Assembly (NCBI GenBank): GCA_032768795.1
Contig: CP136497.1
Span: 1,118,501 to 1,182,500, forward strand
DNA length: 64,000 nt
Direction of reading: 5' to 3'
Origin: Tremella fuciformis
Taxonomy: Eukaryota; Basidiomycota; Tremellomycetes; Tremellales; Tremellaceae
The notes below the pieces were generated by a model. It worked only from the letters and a program-made list of their open reading frames with translations. It searched no databases and had not been told where the DNA came from. The position numbers and the translations under genes were made by a program. The first letter of the stretch is position 1. Each line of letters begins with the position of its first letter. Shown in pieces: positions 63,790 to 64,000 of the stretch.

Positions 63790-64000
63790 CATGAGCAGAC
63801 CGGTGCGATAGTCAAAGGGCGGGCCCTACACCAGGTGCAGAAGGGATCATTGATGGCCAAGATCATTGTATAGCATTTGAACATCTGTATACTAGGCATG
63901 GAATGCAGCATATGGCCACGGGTTGAGGGAACGGGGAATTGATATGATAAGGGTGACTTAACCCGCATGGTGCATTCAGGCAGTCACCAGTAACCACATG
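63790..64000. other. 3' flanking sequence to the window end
   Basis: About 210 bp after the HAPSTR1-like stop codon. No feature recognised. Confidence 0.4.

Noticed and set aside
1..64000. CRISPR arrays, bacterial operons, riboswitches, rRNA or tRNA genes
   Set aside because: The window is eukaryotic with spliced genes; no regularly spaced repeats, tRNA-like folds or rRNA stretches were seen. The CAT-loop match at 5834-5844 is a retroelement primer site, not a tRNA gene.

Overview
The window looks like nuclear DNA of a basidiomycete yeast, most likely a Tremellomycete (Cryptococcus/Kwoniella-like). This rests on dense protein genes broken by many 35-60 bp introns with GT-AG (occasionally GC-AG) ends and CTNAY-type branch sites, on fungal protein families (Zn2Cys6 factor, Pex24-type peroxin, RIX1, Ulp2-like protease, HSF-type factor), and on a copia-rich repeat block. 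The species assignment is inference; no rRNA or tRNA gene was seen.

Region 1 (1 to about 15.7 kb) is a nest of LTR retrotransposons without host genes. It holds two intact Ty1/copia elements whose LTR pairs are identical: family A at 601-5994 on the minus strand with target duplication TAGGA, and family B at 9154-13836 on the plus strand with target duplication CGATG. It also holds the 5' end of a second A element cut by the left edge, A-family relics in both orientations, a solo A LTR (TTGCA duplication), two diverged solo LTRs of about 350 bp (family C), and two long solo LTRs of other families (D, 651 bp, ACACG; E, 718 bp, TACGT). The insertions can be ordered: relic A(+) was hit by LTR C, which was hit by intact A; relic A(-) was hit by a solo A LTR, by intact B and by LTR D.

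Region 2 (about 16.7 to 64 kb) is compact gene-dense euchromatin. In order: Zn2Cys6 transcription factor (+) and sugar transporter (+); DIS3 exosome nuclease (+) and ALG2 mannosyltransferase (+); WRAP53/TCAB1-like WD protein (-) diverging from an Ulp2-type SUMO protease (+); MIX23 (-) diverging from argininosuccinate synthase (+); RIX1 (+); EFM6-like lysine methyltransferase (-) diverging from an MFS transporter (+); glutathione S-transferase (-) diverging from a DUF1275 membrane protein (+); Pex24-type peroxin (-) diverging from a hypothetical gene (+); condensin subunit BRN1 (-) diverging from a DHHC palmitoyltransferase (+); HSF-type factor (-) diverging from a RING protein (+); HAPSTR1-like protein (+).

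Most of these are single-copy housekeeping genes without an evident shared pathway. The one suggestive functional pair is the Zn2Cys6 regulator followed 277 bp later by a same-strand sugar transporter. The most interesting points are the orderable retroelement nest, the initiator-tRNA anticodon-arm primer site of family A, a possible intron inside the family B LTR, three GC-AG introns, an extra half zinc cluster in the transcription factor, and a stop codon overlapping a splice donor in ARG1.
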